From Epiperipatus broadwayi (lineage: Eukaryota; Onychophora; Udeonychophora; Euonychophora; Peripatidae): a stretch of 64,000 bases of DNA. The number at the start of each line of letters is the position of its first letter. Position 1 is the first letter of the stretch. The position numbers were made by a program, and so were the translations under genes. The notes beneath the pieces were generated by a model. That model was given only the letters and a program-made list of their open reading frames with translations. It did not search any database and had not been told where the DNA came from. This document shows positions 22,004 through 35,395 of this stretch, in pieces. The DNA lies in NCBI GenBank assembly GCA_028023455.1, contig JAQFVV010013307.1, forward strand, positions 34,349 through 98,348. Direction: 5' to 3'.

Positions 22004-22070
22004 GACCCAAGTCTGAAAGTGAAAAATGGTATTAGTTCTCTAGAACAAGGAAATGTAAACGACAGTAAAG
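22004..22070 (+). CDS. Possible internal exon of an unknown gene
   Basis: TTTTTCCAG precedes and GTACAT follows a 67-nt segment open in one frame: DPSLKVKNGISSLEQGNVND then SK. The donor is a weak match. It lies on the opposite strand from the candidate at 21.77-21.88 kb, so at most one of the two is likely to be real. Confidence 0.25.
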
Positions 22071-22168
22071 GTACATTATTCCTTATTCTTAACTAGCTAT
22101 TTTAAATTCTAAAGCCATCATTTGGAATACATATGTGTGCTATATTATGAAACTATTTAACTTTAATT

Positions 22169-22310
22169 TTTAATCTTAAAGAAGTAATGGAAGTGTGTGT
22201 TTATGTTTCAAAATTGCTTTACTTAAATCTTAATTTTAATCTTAAGGAAATAATGGAAATGCGTGTTTATATTTCAAAATTATTTTACTTAAATCTTAAT
22301 TCTAGCATTA
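22169..22310. repeat. 66-bp tandem duplication
   Basis: Two copies of a unit with AATGGAA(G/A)TG(T/C)GTGTTTAT and TTTACTTAAATCTTAATT. The repeat creates a duplicated peptide in a short plus-strand frame, which is therefore not evidence of a gene. Confidence 0.8.
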
Positions 22311-25300
22311 GAAAAATGTATGAACTCTGTTATTACTTTGGAAAAGTTATGAACACTTTCACTAAATGCCTCAGTGGCTCTTTGTTAAGAAATCCTGATA
22401 ACTATAAAGGAAGGAAGTTTAGATGAAAGATATGTGTGAATATTTTTTTCTATCCTGCTTTATTATCATTATTATTGTTAAAACATTTACTTAACCATTT
22501 GTAATTAAAAACTAAGAACAAATGCGTGACATATAATCTGGTGGACGGATTATTAATTTTTCTCAAAATACTCTGGAATAAATGAGAAGAGCATAAAATG
22601 GAATATGAATTTCTTTTATTTATTGTTCTCCTCATTTGCAGTTGTATTTTCTTATTAAAATGTGTTATCAATAAACTTACGTGAACTTAAGTGGATTTTA
22701 TAAACTTATTAGTTCTGCACTTTATGAATGTCTATTTAAAACTTAGAACAAATGCTTGAACCTATCTAATGACTTAGGTAATAAATTATTGCTATACCTA
22801 TGTCATAATAAATATTAATGGAGAATTTTCAAATGTAATATTGCCAGTGGTTTTATTAGCTAATGCTAAAAACTTTGAATGCTGCATAAATTGGATCCAA
22901 ATTAATATCATTTCTCCCTGCAGGAAATTGTTATATGTTTGTCCTTATGTGTTGTCAATATTTATACTTGTATCAATCATCATAACCATTCAGTATATGA
23001 CTAAAATAAGTCATGTACAAACTGTAAATAAACTTTCATTTCCCCACCTAGAAGAAAAGAAAGAAAAAGCTTTAATGATTATTATTATTTGTTAGCGTTT
23101 AATAGCTAGTCAGTTGTAAAAAAAAATTGTCTTATAATTTATTTTATTATTATTATGGCTTTCTCCAAAAATGTCTCACTAAGAACATTATGAAAAAATA
23201 TTATGCTAGGTAATTTGTATTATTTTAATATATATTTTTTATTGTGTGCTTATGTCTCTAAACATGCATGCGTTTTAGCAATAGAAACATCCATTCAGTG
23301 TTAAAAGTTGAACAGCTTATTTTTGAAAAAGCTCATTATGTAAAATTTAGTTTATCTTTGCATTTTTCAATAAGTTATAAAATAAGTATTTCTCAATAAT
23401 TATTTAACTCAGAATTTAAAGATTTGTTATTTATCCTAAGCCAAACTTTTATTTCAATTTTGTACTAATGCAAAATGCATTAAAAAAAGACAAAAAGTTA
23501 TTTTGTCTTTGCTTGATAGAAGTATTGCTTCTTCAACCATAATTAGTATATTTCCAAGCTAAAAATATTATACTTATCAGAAATGAGAGATTTATCTATT
23601 ATTATCTTTACAGTTTATTAATTAATATCATTGCAATATTTCTTACGCAAATGATTTGAAATTGTTTGTGCATTATCATGCTCATATATACGTGTCTGTT
23701 ATTTAATCTAGCTATAATAATGTTTGAATTGAAAGTAAAAAAATACTTTAAGGTCTATCAGTTTTGGACAATGAAAATGTGCCAATAGAAATTGAAAGTC
23801 AGAAATTTATTTAAGAGTGAATTTATTGTTTCTTTATTATGCTTAGATGGAAATGTATTTAGTGGCTATGTAGAATGAAGTTATTTATGTTATACAGTAT
23901 ATGGAATTGAGATAAACTCTTCCTTTAATTTATTTGAGTATTTGACATGGGTGGATTATATAGTATATTGTGTGGGATTGAGAAAAACTCTCCCTTAATT
24001 TATTAAAGTATTGGTTAGGAGTAGATTGTATCATCCAGATTTATTCGTTATATTTTATGAATTATAGTATGAGAAGCCAAATAGTGTCTCTCCCTTATTT
24101 TTGGTGATGAGACCATGTCCCACCAGTTTGTTTTAAGTCTCAGAAGTAGACTTGGGAGCTATTGTATATTGTTAGTTAGATGAATAGAGCTATTGAAATC
24201 TTTTATCCCCATGTGCCATATAGGATGTTTTTCATCTTTTCCTCATATCCAAGTGTCAGATAGTTTGCTGATAAAAAAAGGAAAATAAAAGTAGAATTCA
24301 TTTTTTCTCACAGAACAGCTGAAGTAGAATTAGTATTAAAGCAAGGTTGGCCATTGTCATCATCTGTATTATGATCTTTATCCCAATTTCATAAGTAAAC
24401 CGATCGGATTTAGTAATAATAATTATTTTATAACAGATAGCATAATTCAGACACATGCATAAATTATTAATTTAGAAGGTATGGAGAAATCCATCATTAA
24501 AGTATAACTCTTTAATTATTTCAAATCATTTTATATTAATTATTTACATTTCATACCATCAACTTACATAATGTTCCATCCTCATTTGAATGAGCAAGCA
24601 AGAGAAGACAAATTGTAGCTAATTAACAGAATTATTTAACTTATAAAGTATAATTTGATTTCACTCTTACCCTTAGATTTAAACCCCTCTCATTTTGTTT
24701 GATGTGCATTTGAAGTAAAATGTCAAAAACTTTAATTTCATCTTTTAATTTAGTGTCAGTATTTAATAGAGTTTTGTTTTCATGAACATATCATAAGTGA
24801 TTGATAGTTGGAGTGTATTGAAAATAAAATACCAAAATTAATTTTATATTTAATTATATTAGTGTAGTATCATAATGTTTCTGTGTTAGTATGTTTATCA
24901 GAATTGACTGATAGCTTAAGACAATTTTGCAAGTAGGATAAAAAGTTTAGCTTGTGTTATTGTTTAGTACTGAAAATATAATGTTTCTTCCATAAGTCTA
25001 TCAGAATGCACTGATAGCTGGCATATGTTTAAAATAAAATATAGAAAATTATCTTGATGTTATTTGCTCTTATGTAAACCTTTTAACCATTAATGTTGGA
25101 ATCATAAAAAAATGTATATGTGTCAATTATTAAACCAAATGTTTATTTAAGTTATGCTTGTAAATAAATGTTTTATTTATTTAAAGTTGTGTTCAGAATT
25201 CTTCTTTGACATGCATTCGTATTTCATATTTCGACACATGCACACACATTTACTTATCTAATAGGATATGATTGCACTATTCCATTTAATTTAATGATGA

Positions 25301-26081
25301 ACGTGTTCAAATATGATGATGTTGCTTTCCTTGATCCAAACTCTGTATGAAATGTTAATTATTTAGTGATTCTCTGAAAATTTTGTCATTTAGTTATTAT
25401 TTAGATGATGAATTGAAATCAAAATGCACCGATTTCTTTCATTATCTAACTACCATTATTTTGTTAGGATATTGCTTAATTTGTGTCATTACTTTTATAA
25501 TAGTAATTAGTAGTTGTCAAGAACTATAGTTTTAAAATTAAGCCATGTAATAAATTAATTTCCTGAGATATTCATTTATTAATTTAGATTAGACATTAAG
25601 TCAGTTACTTAATTTAAATCACTGTACAACTAAAAGTTATGTAAGGTTATATTTATTTTATATTTAACTCTAACTTACCAGACAGTATAGTTAATCAGCA
25701 TTACATTTTTATTTATTAATTTAATTTTCTAACATAGTAGAGGTTATTCAATGCATGTGGATGATGGGAGGATGTGAGGTATAGAATATAACTAGTCAAT
25801 TTAAATGGTAGAACTTTACCAATTTTATTTCTTATTTATTTTAGAATTTAATAGACGTTTTGTTCCTATTAATCATAATGTTTCCTCCCACATCTAATAT
25901 ACATTTTACACCTTATAGACTTCTGTAGCCCCCAACTGATCTAAGCTAAGGTAGAACATCATTTAAGAGCCTCATTAATAATTTTAAGGTAAAATCAAAC
26001 TAATAGTTTATTCTATGATCTATAGAATTGGCATCCCGGGTATTTGTTGTTAGAAAAGGCAGGAGAGGTGTTGGGTGAGGG

Positions 26082-26112
<31 letters not shown>

Positions 26113-27682
26113 GGAACTATTTTATTGACCAGGAAAATATTAATAAGCTATTATAATAGTTGATATTTTAATGTAGTTTAGATAGTATGAGTGATCATTA
26201 AAAGGTATGTTCTAATATAGCTTCATTAATAATATACTTTCAAAATAGTCTTGATATGTTTGAATTTATGAAGACTTTTGTAGTATTACCATGCAAGTCT
26301 GAATAAATGTTTTTGAATGTATAAATCATGAAAGCCTCTTTATTAGTCTAGTTGTAACTCTTTTCACTTGTTGATATAGTCTATGAAGCAGATAAAATTA
26401 TATGCATTGTTTTTCTTGTATGTGTACAAGAATAATTGTTATTTTAAAAGACAAAATATCAGTAAATTGCTAATTTAATTAAAAAATTTTTTTGAAAGTT
26501 TTTAAGTGATTCTCTTATCCCAACTATAATACTTAGGTTTTTTTAAAAAAATTGGAAATGCTTGAAATTTTTTTATGTTTATTAAGCATAGTACATTTCT
26601 AATCATGTTAACCTCTCTGGTATCACTAGAATACAAAATTCAGCAACCATACAATTCAATATGTCATTGTTTAATATTGTCTTGATAAAATTTAATATGT
26701 GTTTCACTATTTAGATCCTGTTTTCAAGTTTTTATTTTTCAGTCTAATCAATATTGGGATACTGTCATATTAGGATATTACATCATAGGCTTCAGGAATG
26801 TTGATCCAATATTTAATAAAAAATATTGATTGCTATGATATTTTTGAAGGAAAAATTTTTTTATTTAAAAAATTTACCAGACTTCATTCTAAATTTGTTT
26901 AAAATTATGAAAGTTTTCTTAGCTATGAGTTTTTAATGAAAACAAATATTGATAACAGAGATAAACAATAGTCTTGCAAATAATGTGATTAATAAAAATG
27001 AGATGTATAACTTTAAAAATTTTTTATTTGTTTACCAAAATTTCATTTTTTATTGTTGATAATATAGAATACAGATTAAATCTCATGACATTTAATTGTA
27101 CAGATTTAATAAAGTTTAATGAATTTGGTGAATTCATATTCAATTTTGATTTATCTATATTTTGTACCACTTAATTAAAGGCTTGATATGCAATTCTCAA
27201 ATAATTTAATCCAAAATTTTTTTTAAATATTAATTCTTGATTAATAATTAATAGTGTACATTCACATTTATATATATATATTTTAATCTGAATAATCCAC
27301 TTTTGTTGAATGGGAATGACATGTATATTTAAATTCTGAAGATTGATGTTGACTTTTCTTTTAATTTGTTATCTTTTTTTGATTGGTAGGTCCTTTTCAA
27401 TCGAATAAAATATAGACTGATCTCTTTTTCTATTTAAATTAGAATATTAAAAAAATTCTAAAATGAATAATAATTTTTTCTAGAAGATCTTCACCTCAAG
27501 CAATAAAGTGAAGAGTGTTTCTAAGAGATTAGTTTTCTGTTGCATATCTGATCCAATTATTATTTTTTTACATACATTCATTTAAGATCTTCTTCGGATG
27601 AGTTTTGCACGTGATGAGTATCAGTAGATAATATATCTAGCAGAGAAACAGAGCAAACAAATATTTTAGATCTAGAGACAAT
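22311..27682. other. Long AT-rich stretch without a recognisable gene
   Basis: I find only short chance frames. Local structure: a degenerate tandem repeat around 23.9-24.02 kb (units with AAACTCT(T)CC(C)TTAATTTATT), another around 24.72-25.08 kb (units with a CAGAATT/GCACTGATAGC-like core), and a TA run at about 26083-26113. There is no sign of transposon coding domains. Confidence 0.5.
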
Positions 27683-27793
27683 TATATATATATATATGAT
27701 CATTAGATGGAGCTTACCAATAGCTCTAACTAAGCTTTATTTTATAAGTGCCGAAAAAGATAGAATTCTAAATCTCTATCGGAAAGTCCCTAT

Positions 27794-27837
27794 CTCCAGA
27801 TCAATTGGTTTTGAGCTTATAGCTCACCTCAGTGGAG
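27794..27837 (-). ncRNA. Decayed hammerhead, left arm
   Basis: Stem I CTCCA/TGGAG, stem II GAGC/GCTC and an AUC site are kept. The catalytic box is CTGAGGT (A9 lost) and GAAA is AAAA. Confidence 0.7.
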
Positions 27838-27969
27838 TGCTGGGACTCTAGCTGGATTTGAAGACATTTACATGTCTGAAAAGTTCAGGCTTTCAAATTG
27901 ATAGTAACATGTTTTATAAGTGCTGACTTTTGAATTAGTATTTTAGATCTAGTTTCTAGAGTCCCAGCG

Positions 27970-28013
27970 CTCCAATGAGATGAGCCATAAGCTCAAAACC
28001 AATTGGTCTGGAG
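27970..28013 (+). ncRNA. Decayed hammerhead, right arm
   Basis: Stem I CTCCA/TGGAG and stem II GAGC/GCTC pair, and a GUC site is present. The catalytic box is disrupted (ATGAGAT) and GAAA is AAAA. Confidence 0.65.
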
Positions 28014-28617
28014 ATAGGGACTTTCCGATAGAGATCCTGAATTCTTTCTCTTTCTGTACTTATAAAATAAAGCTTGGTTAGAGCTATTGGTAAGCTCCAT
28101 CTAGTGATCATTTAAATGCAAGCTTAAAAGCAAGTTATGAAATTTATGACTTGTTTTATTAATTTATATATAGATATATTCAACAGCTTGATTGAAGATC
28201 TACAAAAAATTATTATTCAGTTAGATTTTTTAACAGTATAATTTAAATAGAAAAACTCAGGATTAGTCTACATATTATTCCATTGGAAAAAACCATCAAT
28301 CAGGAAACTTTTTCAAAAAATTACATCAATCTTCAGAATTAATACATTCTCATCTCAGAATAATTATTATTCCATTAAAGAAATAAAATCACAAAAATGT
28401 AAGTTTATCCTACTAGTTGTTAATTAAAAGTTAATATTGGAGTGTATGCATCAAAATTAAATATGAACTCTCAACATCATTAATAACTAAAAATTAAACT
28501 ATTAAAATATTCCAAAATAAAAATTATTTTTATTCCCAATGAAAAGATAGAATAGGCTTTGTTTTCTAATAATTCAAATATACAATTTATCGTTTTTAAA
28601 ATAACAAGTAAAATACC

Positions 28618-28745
28618 TTACCCAGTTTGGCATAATAAATAGTGTCCGACTTGGAATTAGGAGATACCAGGTTTGATTCTAATGCTCACGGGTCTGGCAC
28701 TCAAACTTTTTATGAACTCCTGAGCAATAAAGCCCTATACCTTTT
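28618..28745 (+). repeat. tRNA-like sequence, probable SINE head
   Basis: CAGTTTGGCATAATAAATAG resembles a Pol III A box with its flank. GTGTCCGACTTGGAATTAGG resembles an anticodon arm, and CCAGGTTTGATTCTAATG is a B box (GTTCGANTC with one change). Spacing suits a tRNA, but the acceptor stem does not close, so this is a tRNA pseudogene or SINE rather than a working tRNA. Confidence 0.5.
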
Positions 28746-31401
28746 TCTATCAATATTTCTTATTTGTGGATGAATAGTCAATATAAATTTTATATTGACT
28801 ATTTCTATGGGTAATTTAGAATAAAAATATTCTATCAATACATAGTATAAACTTTTCTAAAGCACAAAAGACAGTTTTATTATTGCCTAAAAAAAAGATT
28901 ACATTATGTGCTTAAGATATTAAGCTTAGAATAGAACTTCATTTATTTTGTTTATATATGTGGGTCAGTCTTCTGGAAAATCTATTATTGAATTTAGTCT
29001 AGATTTGAAATGCCTTCATTTTTATTTGCAAGTGTCACTATATTAGGCAGTTATTTAGTACTGAATTATTTGGAGAACTCTGCTGATTTAGTGAATGTAA
29101 TAATATGGGTACCATAACTTTCAGTTACAATATCTTAATTGTTTTTAATGAAGTCTATTTTAATATATATTTTCTGGGATTGTGTAAAGCTTGAATAAAA
29201 GAAATATGATGATATAATAATTGAAGTGAATTTTAAAAAATAAAATAAACATTAAGATTGGTAATGTATTTAAAAATTATTTTTATTTAAGATATTTTAG
29301 ACTTAGTATAGGCTCAATTAGCTATAATTACATAACAACTTTGCTTGCCCATCTTTATATATAATCCATGGAAACTCATTGAGAAAATATAAATGTTGTT
29401 AAAACTAGCAATTATCTGTTAAAATATTATATATATTGATATCTTAAAATAGCTTCTTCATATTCAGTTTCTGGATTAAAAGTCTACTAGATTTTATTTT
29501 GATAGCAATCTTCTGATCTTCATAACTGCATATGTTGTTTCCTCTAGAGATTTAGCAATTAGTTTGACATCAATTTCTAGAACAGTAATAAATGGTTTTG
29601 GTTGATAAGCTCAGTATATGTTAGTATTTTTGTTTTATTTCATTCTATGGTTATTTTTCTCAATATAGAAATGGTAGACTAAAAGTTTTTTGAAATATTT
29701 AATTTTATGTCATTAAAGTTTATTGCAGCACATGTTAGAAAATCCAGGAAGAGGATTGAAGAACTCTGCATTATAGACCTCATGATTTATCAGAATACTA
29801 GAATAATATCAGTCATAACCTGGTATATTAACCAGTTACAGTCTGCAGACATATTTGTAAATAGTGTCATTGAAACATTTTTGACTTTATGAATAATATG
29901 TTAAACCAAATTTATTTATTAAAAAGTTGTGCCAAAAACAATAATGTTTTCCAAGTCGACAGTGGTGAAAGTAAGTTTTATTGAAACATTTTTTTTTTTT
30001 AAAAAAAAAGGAGAAAAAAAAATAAATAATTTTCAAGATATGCATAAAATATGTTAATATTTGAAATACACAAGTAAATTTAAATTTCATTCTCAAACAA
30101 ATGGATTTTATCCCAAAATATAAAACGTTATTTATTGGTCAAAAAACTAAATTTAGCTAAATATACATAATATCTCATTATAACAAAATATTGTATATAT
30201 TTTGCAATTAATTAATGCAAATAGTAAAATTATAATAAGCATTTTAAGTTTTTATTATTTATTCTACAATTATTTTTTCAAAATTGTGCATGTTTTATAA
30301 AATTATCGGATTCTTCAAACAGATACTATTATATTTTAGTCTAACTTCATTTTTATTGAACGTAAATATATATATGGCATTAGTTAAACATATAGTTTTT
30401 CCAAGTTATAAAGTAAAAAAATAATAATGAATGAATGAATTATTTTTATATAAATATTAAAATAAACTAATATATTTAGATTAATTATAGGTATCATACA
30501 AATTTTAAGGCAAAGATTAAAACCTTGCCAAATTTGATTTTATTAAAACCGTGAGAATTTTAATTCTTTTCATGGTTGTTATGAATTATGTGAGTCATGA
30601 ACATGTAAATTTTGTTCTCTCATCAAATGGCGCTTTCCCGGAAACTCATGTTTCCCAATTTTTTTTAATACGTTTGATAGCTAACGATCCGTAAATTTCC
30701 GTTTACTAAATATTTATTACAATAATTAGCGAATAATAATAATGTGTATAAATACTGTATAATAATTTCAGCAATATATGTAGTATTGTTTTAATTTATA
30801 CAAAATTATTAAAAAATCTTATGTACAAAATTATATTTTTTACCGAAATTTCATGGATATTTATTATGTAATAAATAGAAATTATGAAAGTGTTTACTCA
30901 TTTGGTTTTTTTTTAATTTAAAATATTTTTATTTTTAAATAAAAAAAACTTTTACGTATATAAATTTATTTATAAAGAATAGATTTTTTTTTTTTGCTTA
31001 TACATAAAACATAGCTTAACGGTTGTTATTTGAAAAATTCTGGGTCTTCTTTTGTCTTTTAACAAAGAATCACTAAATAACAGATTGAAAACAAAAGTGA
31101 AAATAAAAATACATTATCAATACAAAAAATATTTTTAATAAATTTATTTTTTAAACTGTCTGGTTTCAAATGAAGGATCTTCTATAGACAACTTAGACCT
31201 TAAGTAACCAAATGCAACTTTCAATATGATTTTCCATTATATTTTCTCCTCATCTTGGATTTTTTTTTTGTCATTATTTTGTATCAGAATTATTACTTCT
31301 GAGGTTTTGGCACTATTTATTATCTGCATCTCCTTAGTTTCTTTTTTCTATGTTTGCAATTTTGCTTTAGTTTGGCAAAAATGCTTATTAAAACAGGCAA
31401 A
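28746..31401. other. AT-rich DNA, no gene seen
   Basis: Short frames only. A patch at 30.54-30.70 kb is richer in CpG and complexity (TCAAATGGCGCTTTCCCGG). It shares only a 10-nt word with the 414-bp repeat, too little to call it a copy. Confidence 0.5.
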
Positions 31402-31562
31402 ACTCTCCATACAGTAGTGCTCCTCACTGATGAAAACCACAAGCTAGAAACTAGTCTGGGGATATTGAATGAGTACACATTAGATAGGGATTTTATGCAT
31501 AAGTCTTCTAGCATCCATTGATTACTCTGGCTTGCACTAAGTGGCACTACTGTATGGAGAGT
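31402..31562. mobile_element. 161-bp element with 19-bp terminal inverted repeats and a hammerhead
   Basis: The ends ACTCTCCATACAGTAGTGC and GCACTACTGTATGGAGAGT are perfect reverse complements. A hammerhead core starts directly inside the left repeat. The rest of the interior (ATTAGATAGGGATTTTATGC, then TTCTAGCATCCATTG) is unrelated to the 414-bp units. Alternatively, the inverted ends form a stem that holds the whole as a structured RNA. Confidence 0.8.
31421..31462 (+). ncRNA. Hammerhead-like ribozyme in the 161-bp element
   Basis: Stem I is TCCTCA 31421-31426 / TGGGGA 31457-31462. The canonical box CTGATGA lies at 31427-31433, GAAA at 31447-31450, palindromic stem III CTAG at 31451-31454, and the GUC site cleaves after 31456. 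Stem II is weak: AAC-CACAA-GCT has one mismatch where G would pair with C. The stem I strands equal those of family D. Confidence 0.75.
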
Positions 31563-32619
31563 AAATAGTGATGTTTAGTGGTTCAAAAATGCTCATTCAG
31601 CCTTTTTATCAACTTTTGGTTGTACCGATTAGACTTTCAAGAAAGACAAAATAAAATATTAAGAAACATCTGCTACGAATGGTTTTTATTTATTTATATC
31701 TAATGTTTTCCATGATCTTGAGAGCTATTTCTTTGTTTAGAATACTATCCCATAGATCCAGGTTCAAATACCTTCCATGTTTATTAAATTCTCATTTTAA
31801 TACTTGCTATGCCTCTTAAAATGAATTAACCCTAAGCATAATATTGCATAAACTAATTAAATGACCATAGATTAAGTTAAACTTAATAACAGACTTATTA
31901 AAACTGGAGTATCAATAATATGCAAATCACTGATTATATAATGATTATAATTACAAAATAAATGTTGGTGGAATTTATACAATAATTAAGCACTTTTATG
32001 AATATGATAATTTCTTTTTTAAAATATTACTGTATTTTTAAAATATTACTTTTAAAATGATTCATGATTGCTGAATCATTCTTATGTATTTTAAACAAGC
32101 AGTAAATAATAATAAATTACTAAACTCTAGAATTTATTCTCTCTCCCTATAAAGAGATTAATTATTTTCTTTTCTCATATAATTTCAATACTTGGGGAAA
32201 AGTAGAATTGTAAAAATTTACCTTTCAAAGTATAAATAAAAAAATTTGATAAATAAAAAAAGATTATTACATTTTCTTAAAGCCTTTTATACAACAATAT
32301 AAAAATATTTATATTACAGACATAAGAAATTTTATTGGCATTCTGTTTGTAAGCACACTTATGCAATTCAAAATTAGATATCTACTCATTCTTAAAGCCT
32401 TTCTCACAGTAAAATTATTACAGGTATTAAAAAATTGTTTGTATGCACATTTTTGCATTTCAAAATTAGATACATAATTAAATACAATATCAATTGTTAT
32501 TTAAATGTTATTTTCATAGTGTTAGTTTGGCAGCCTCAACATGTTGCACAAGTATAATTACTTGACTTGAAGTTTTAGACATGGTTTACTTTTAATTTTC
32601 TTCAAGTTTCTTAAATGAT
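31563..32619. other. AT-rich DNA, no gene seen
   Basis: Short duplications with AAAGCCTTT and AAAATTAGATA (about 32.28 and 32.40-32.46 kb) suggest a degenerate tandem repeat. Nothing coding was recognised. Confidence 0.5.
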
Positions 32620-33200
32620 AAATAATTTATATGAGTAGTGTTCTGTTCTATCATGTCAGCCACTTGATGGCACTATTTCTAGCTAAATTACTAGAAATAT
32701 GCCAGTTCTGCAGCTGCAGCCAAGCAGATAGCCTTCTTTCTACAATAAAACACAGAAAGAGTCCATTTACTTGGCTGCCAGTTACAACTGTGGCTGTTTT
32801 CTATGCTAAAAGCACAGAAGAATGCCTTCACTGGCTGTCGTAGTTGCTTGTGTTATACACTTTATTGTAATGCTGGGTTGCCTATTTTCACTACAGTATT
32901 GTGTGAAGGTGTGTTGGCTGCATCGTGTCTAAATAATTGAACTTTTCAGGTCCAACTTTTTTTCCTCATGTGAACTGACCTACTGCTACCTTCTAACAGT
33001 TTTAACAGTGTTGTCACTGTTCCATAAAAACTGTGTGACCCTCACAAATGAGATTTTAGGTGTGGCACACCACTATTTCAAAGATCCCAATGAAAGTAAC
33101 ATATCTGTGAGAAATCGTTTGAGACAAGGAAGATGGCTGCTTCAAACTCTAAAAATTGCCAATTGCCAGACACCGGAATAGGCTTTCATTTTAATAATTT
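32620..33200. other. Higher-complexity segment, unidentified repeat or unique DNA
   Basis: GC content and word complexity rise compared with the flanks. The segment includes an inverted pair GCAGCCAAG / CTTGGCTGC (about 32.71 and 32.77 kb) and a 70-codon plus-strand frame with no recognised domain. It may be a transposon fragment. I cannot name it. Confidence 0.35.
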
Positions 33201-33229
33201 GTTATAAATATTAACTTTAGTGGGCAAAT

Positions 33230-33830
33230 TGCAATCTAATTTACCCCCCCCCCCAAAAAAAAAAAACACAGTTTCTGATTAATTACTGTCCAAAAAAGAG
33301 TAAAATTTACTTTTATTTTTTATTACAAAAAGTACCCTAACTTTTTCTATCCATACACACACACACCCAAAGAAGCCTGTCTCTGATTAATTACTGTCCA
33401 AATAAGTCTCTGATATATTTACTATTATTTGTTATTAAAAAAGTAACAACATTTTAGGGATGCACACACACACAAAAAATGCCACTCTCTGATTAATTAC
33501 TGTCCCAAAAAGGTCAAAATCGGCTTTCATTGTAAAATTTTATTTCAATTCGTTAAATTTTGTGGAAGTTGTAATATAATTGACTTTGGTGTCTGCTTAA
33601 TTAAGGTCCCCAAAAGGCTAGAACTTAATCTTATTTTCTATTAAAAAAAAGAATGTAACTTTTTATATTCAAAAGTAACATAACTTTTTATCAACACACA
33701 CACAAAAAAGCCAGTCTCTGATTAATTACTGTTCCAAAAAAGTCAGCTTGCATTTTTATATTTTGTTTGAATTTTTTAGTTTTATGAAAATCGTAATATA
33801 ATTTACTTTTATTTCCTATTCCAAAAATAA
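33230..33830. repeat. Degenerate tandem repeat with CTGATTAATTACTGTCC core
   Basis: The core occurs at about 33274, 33382, 33488 and 33716, with a diverged version near 33.59 kb. Copies are separated by (CA)n runs and a TTACTTTTATTT-type segment. Unit lengths range from about 105 to 125 bp. Confidence 0.8.
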
Positions 33831-34456
33831 AGTCAATAGTTCTATAGAATCACTCACCCAGGAATGTTATATCTATATGTTTTTGTTTAGCATCAATGCC
33901 ATTAAGCAGCTGGCATAATAGAACAAAACACTACCTTTATATGTTATCCAAAAGTTCTCTGGTTTTAACTCAGGCAACACTTCAATAGCTAGGCAAATAA
34001 TTTCTAAGTCAGATGAGCATATTTTCTGATAATAGTAGGGAAGAGATTATACTTAATTTCACATTATAGTTGTAACAGGCAATTTATCTCTTTTAGGTAT
34101 CACATGAATGGGTGGTAGGATTCCTCAGCAAAATGTCTTGACCAAGCTAAAACAATAAAATTTGGTTTGTCATTGCATTAAATGTGAATATACTTAAAAG
34201 TATTATTCCCAGCATTAGCTAGCTGAATTTAATGTAAAATATCTAATATATAATATTGGAATCTTTCTCTATTGTCTGACTTTTCTGAATATCTTGATGA
34301 CAAACTGTTAAGGTTTTTCTGTCTTGGTTCATTTTTTTGTGAATGAGTTTTTCTTTCTAAATCCTTTTATAGCTTCATTCTATTCTGCATTTTCTACTTT
34401 TTAAAAAAATGTTTCCTTAACTTGCATACTAATACATACATCTACTAGTGAATTTT
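33831..34456. other. No gene seen
   Basis: Moderately complex DNA between the CA-rich repeat and the TA tract that starts array B. There are no domains and no repeat partner in this window. Confidence 0.5.
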
Positions 34457-34935
34457 CATATATATATATGAAAAATAAAAACAAGTTAGTCACGTAACCT
34501 GCTATCACTTGTTATTTATGATCAATAGATGGCATCTTTACCAAAACCACCGAAACAAGGAAGGATAGAGCTATAGAAACTAGGTCTAAAGACTGACTCT
34601 CAAGCGTTTATGCAAAACGTTTATATCAGTTTGCAAGCGTGAATTTTTCAGACCGGTAAAGTCTTCAAACTCAGCCTAGCAAACTAGATATCTATATGGG
34701 TCTGATCTCAGTTCAGTTTCACCACATAGTCAAAGTCTCTGCAATATATATCATTGCAAGAAAACTTTAAAGGTACATTTATGAAAAATAAAAACAAGTT
34801 AGTCACGTAACCTACTATCACTTGTTATTTATGATCAATAGATGGCGTCTTTACCAAAACCGCCGAAACAAGTGTAAAATATTTTTACATAAACGCAAAA
34901 GGAGTCAGAATTAACTACCTCTTTCATTTTGCTCA

Positions 34936-34980
34936 CCTCCAGATCAGCTGATTTCAAGCTGGTTTGCTTTCTCAGTGGAA
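34936..34980 (-). ncRNA. Hammerhead with 1-nt core deletion, array B
   Basis: Stem I CTTCCA/TGGAGG and GAAA are intact, but the box is CTGAGAA, one base short of CTGACGA plus A. Probably inactive. Confidence 0.75.
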
Positions 34981-35350
34981 GGATAGAGCTATAGAAACTA
35001 GGTCTAAAGACTGACTCTCAAGCGTTTATGCAAAACGTTTATATCAGTTTGCAAGCGTGAATTTTTCAGACCGGTAAAGTCTTCAAACTCAGCCTAGCAA
35101 ACTAGATATCTATATGGGTCTGATCTCAGTTCAGTTTCACCACATAGTCAAAGTCTCTGCAATATATATCATTGCAAAAAACTTTAAAGGTACATTTATG
35201 AAAAATAAAAACAATTAGTCACGTAACCTGCTATCACTTGTTATTTATGATCAATAGATGGCGTCTTTACCAAAACCGCCAAACAAGTGTAAAATATTTT
35301 TACATAAACGCAAAAGGAGTCAGAATTAACTACCTCTTTCATTTTGCTCA

Positions 35351-35395
35351 CCTCCAGATCAGCTGATTTAAGCTGGTTTGCTTCGTCAGTGGAAG
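35351..35395 (-). ncRNA. Hammerhead lacking G12, array B
   Basis: CTGACGA is intact, but the GAAA box has lost its G (GCTTAAATC in sense). Probably inactive. Confidence 0.72.

Larger units (their letters stand above)
27697..28165. mobile_element. Foldback hammerhead element between TA-rich ends
   Basis: The antisense left arm (27697-27851) begins at a TA tract with ATGATCATTAGATGGAGC and turns into sense sequence at CTGGATTTGAAGAC. The right sense arm ends near TTGTTTTATTAATTTATA at another TA-rich site. Arms pair over about 155 bp. The central part holds the conserved TTTAGATCTAGTTTCTA box. Both arms keep a ribozyme, both decayed. Confidence 0.85.

Noticed and set aside
28618-28745. Functional tRNA gene
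   Set aside because: B box and A box are recognisable, but the acceptor stem and T-arm do not pair properly and no T-run terminator follows.
30625-30660. Possible copy of the 414-bp repeat (shared ATGGCGCTTT)
   Set aside because: Only about ten bases match, and no conserved box or ribozyme core is near.
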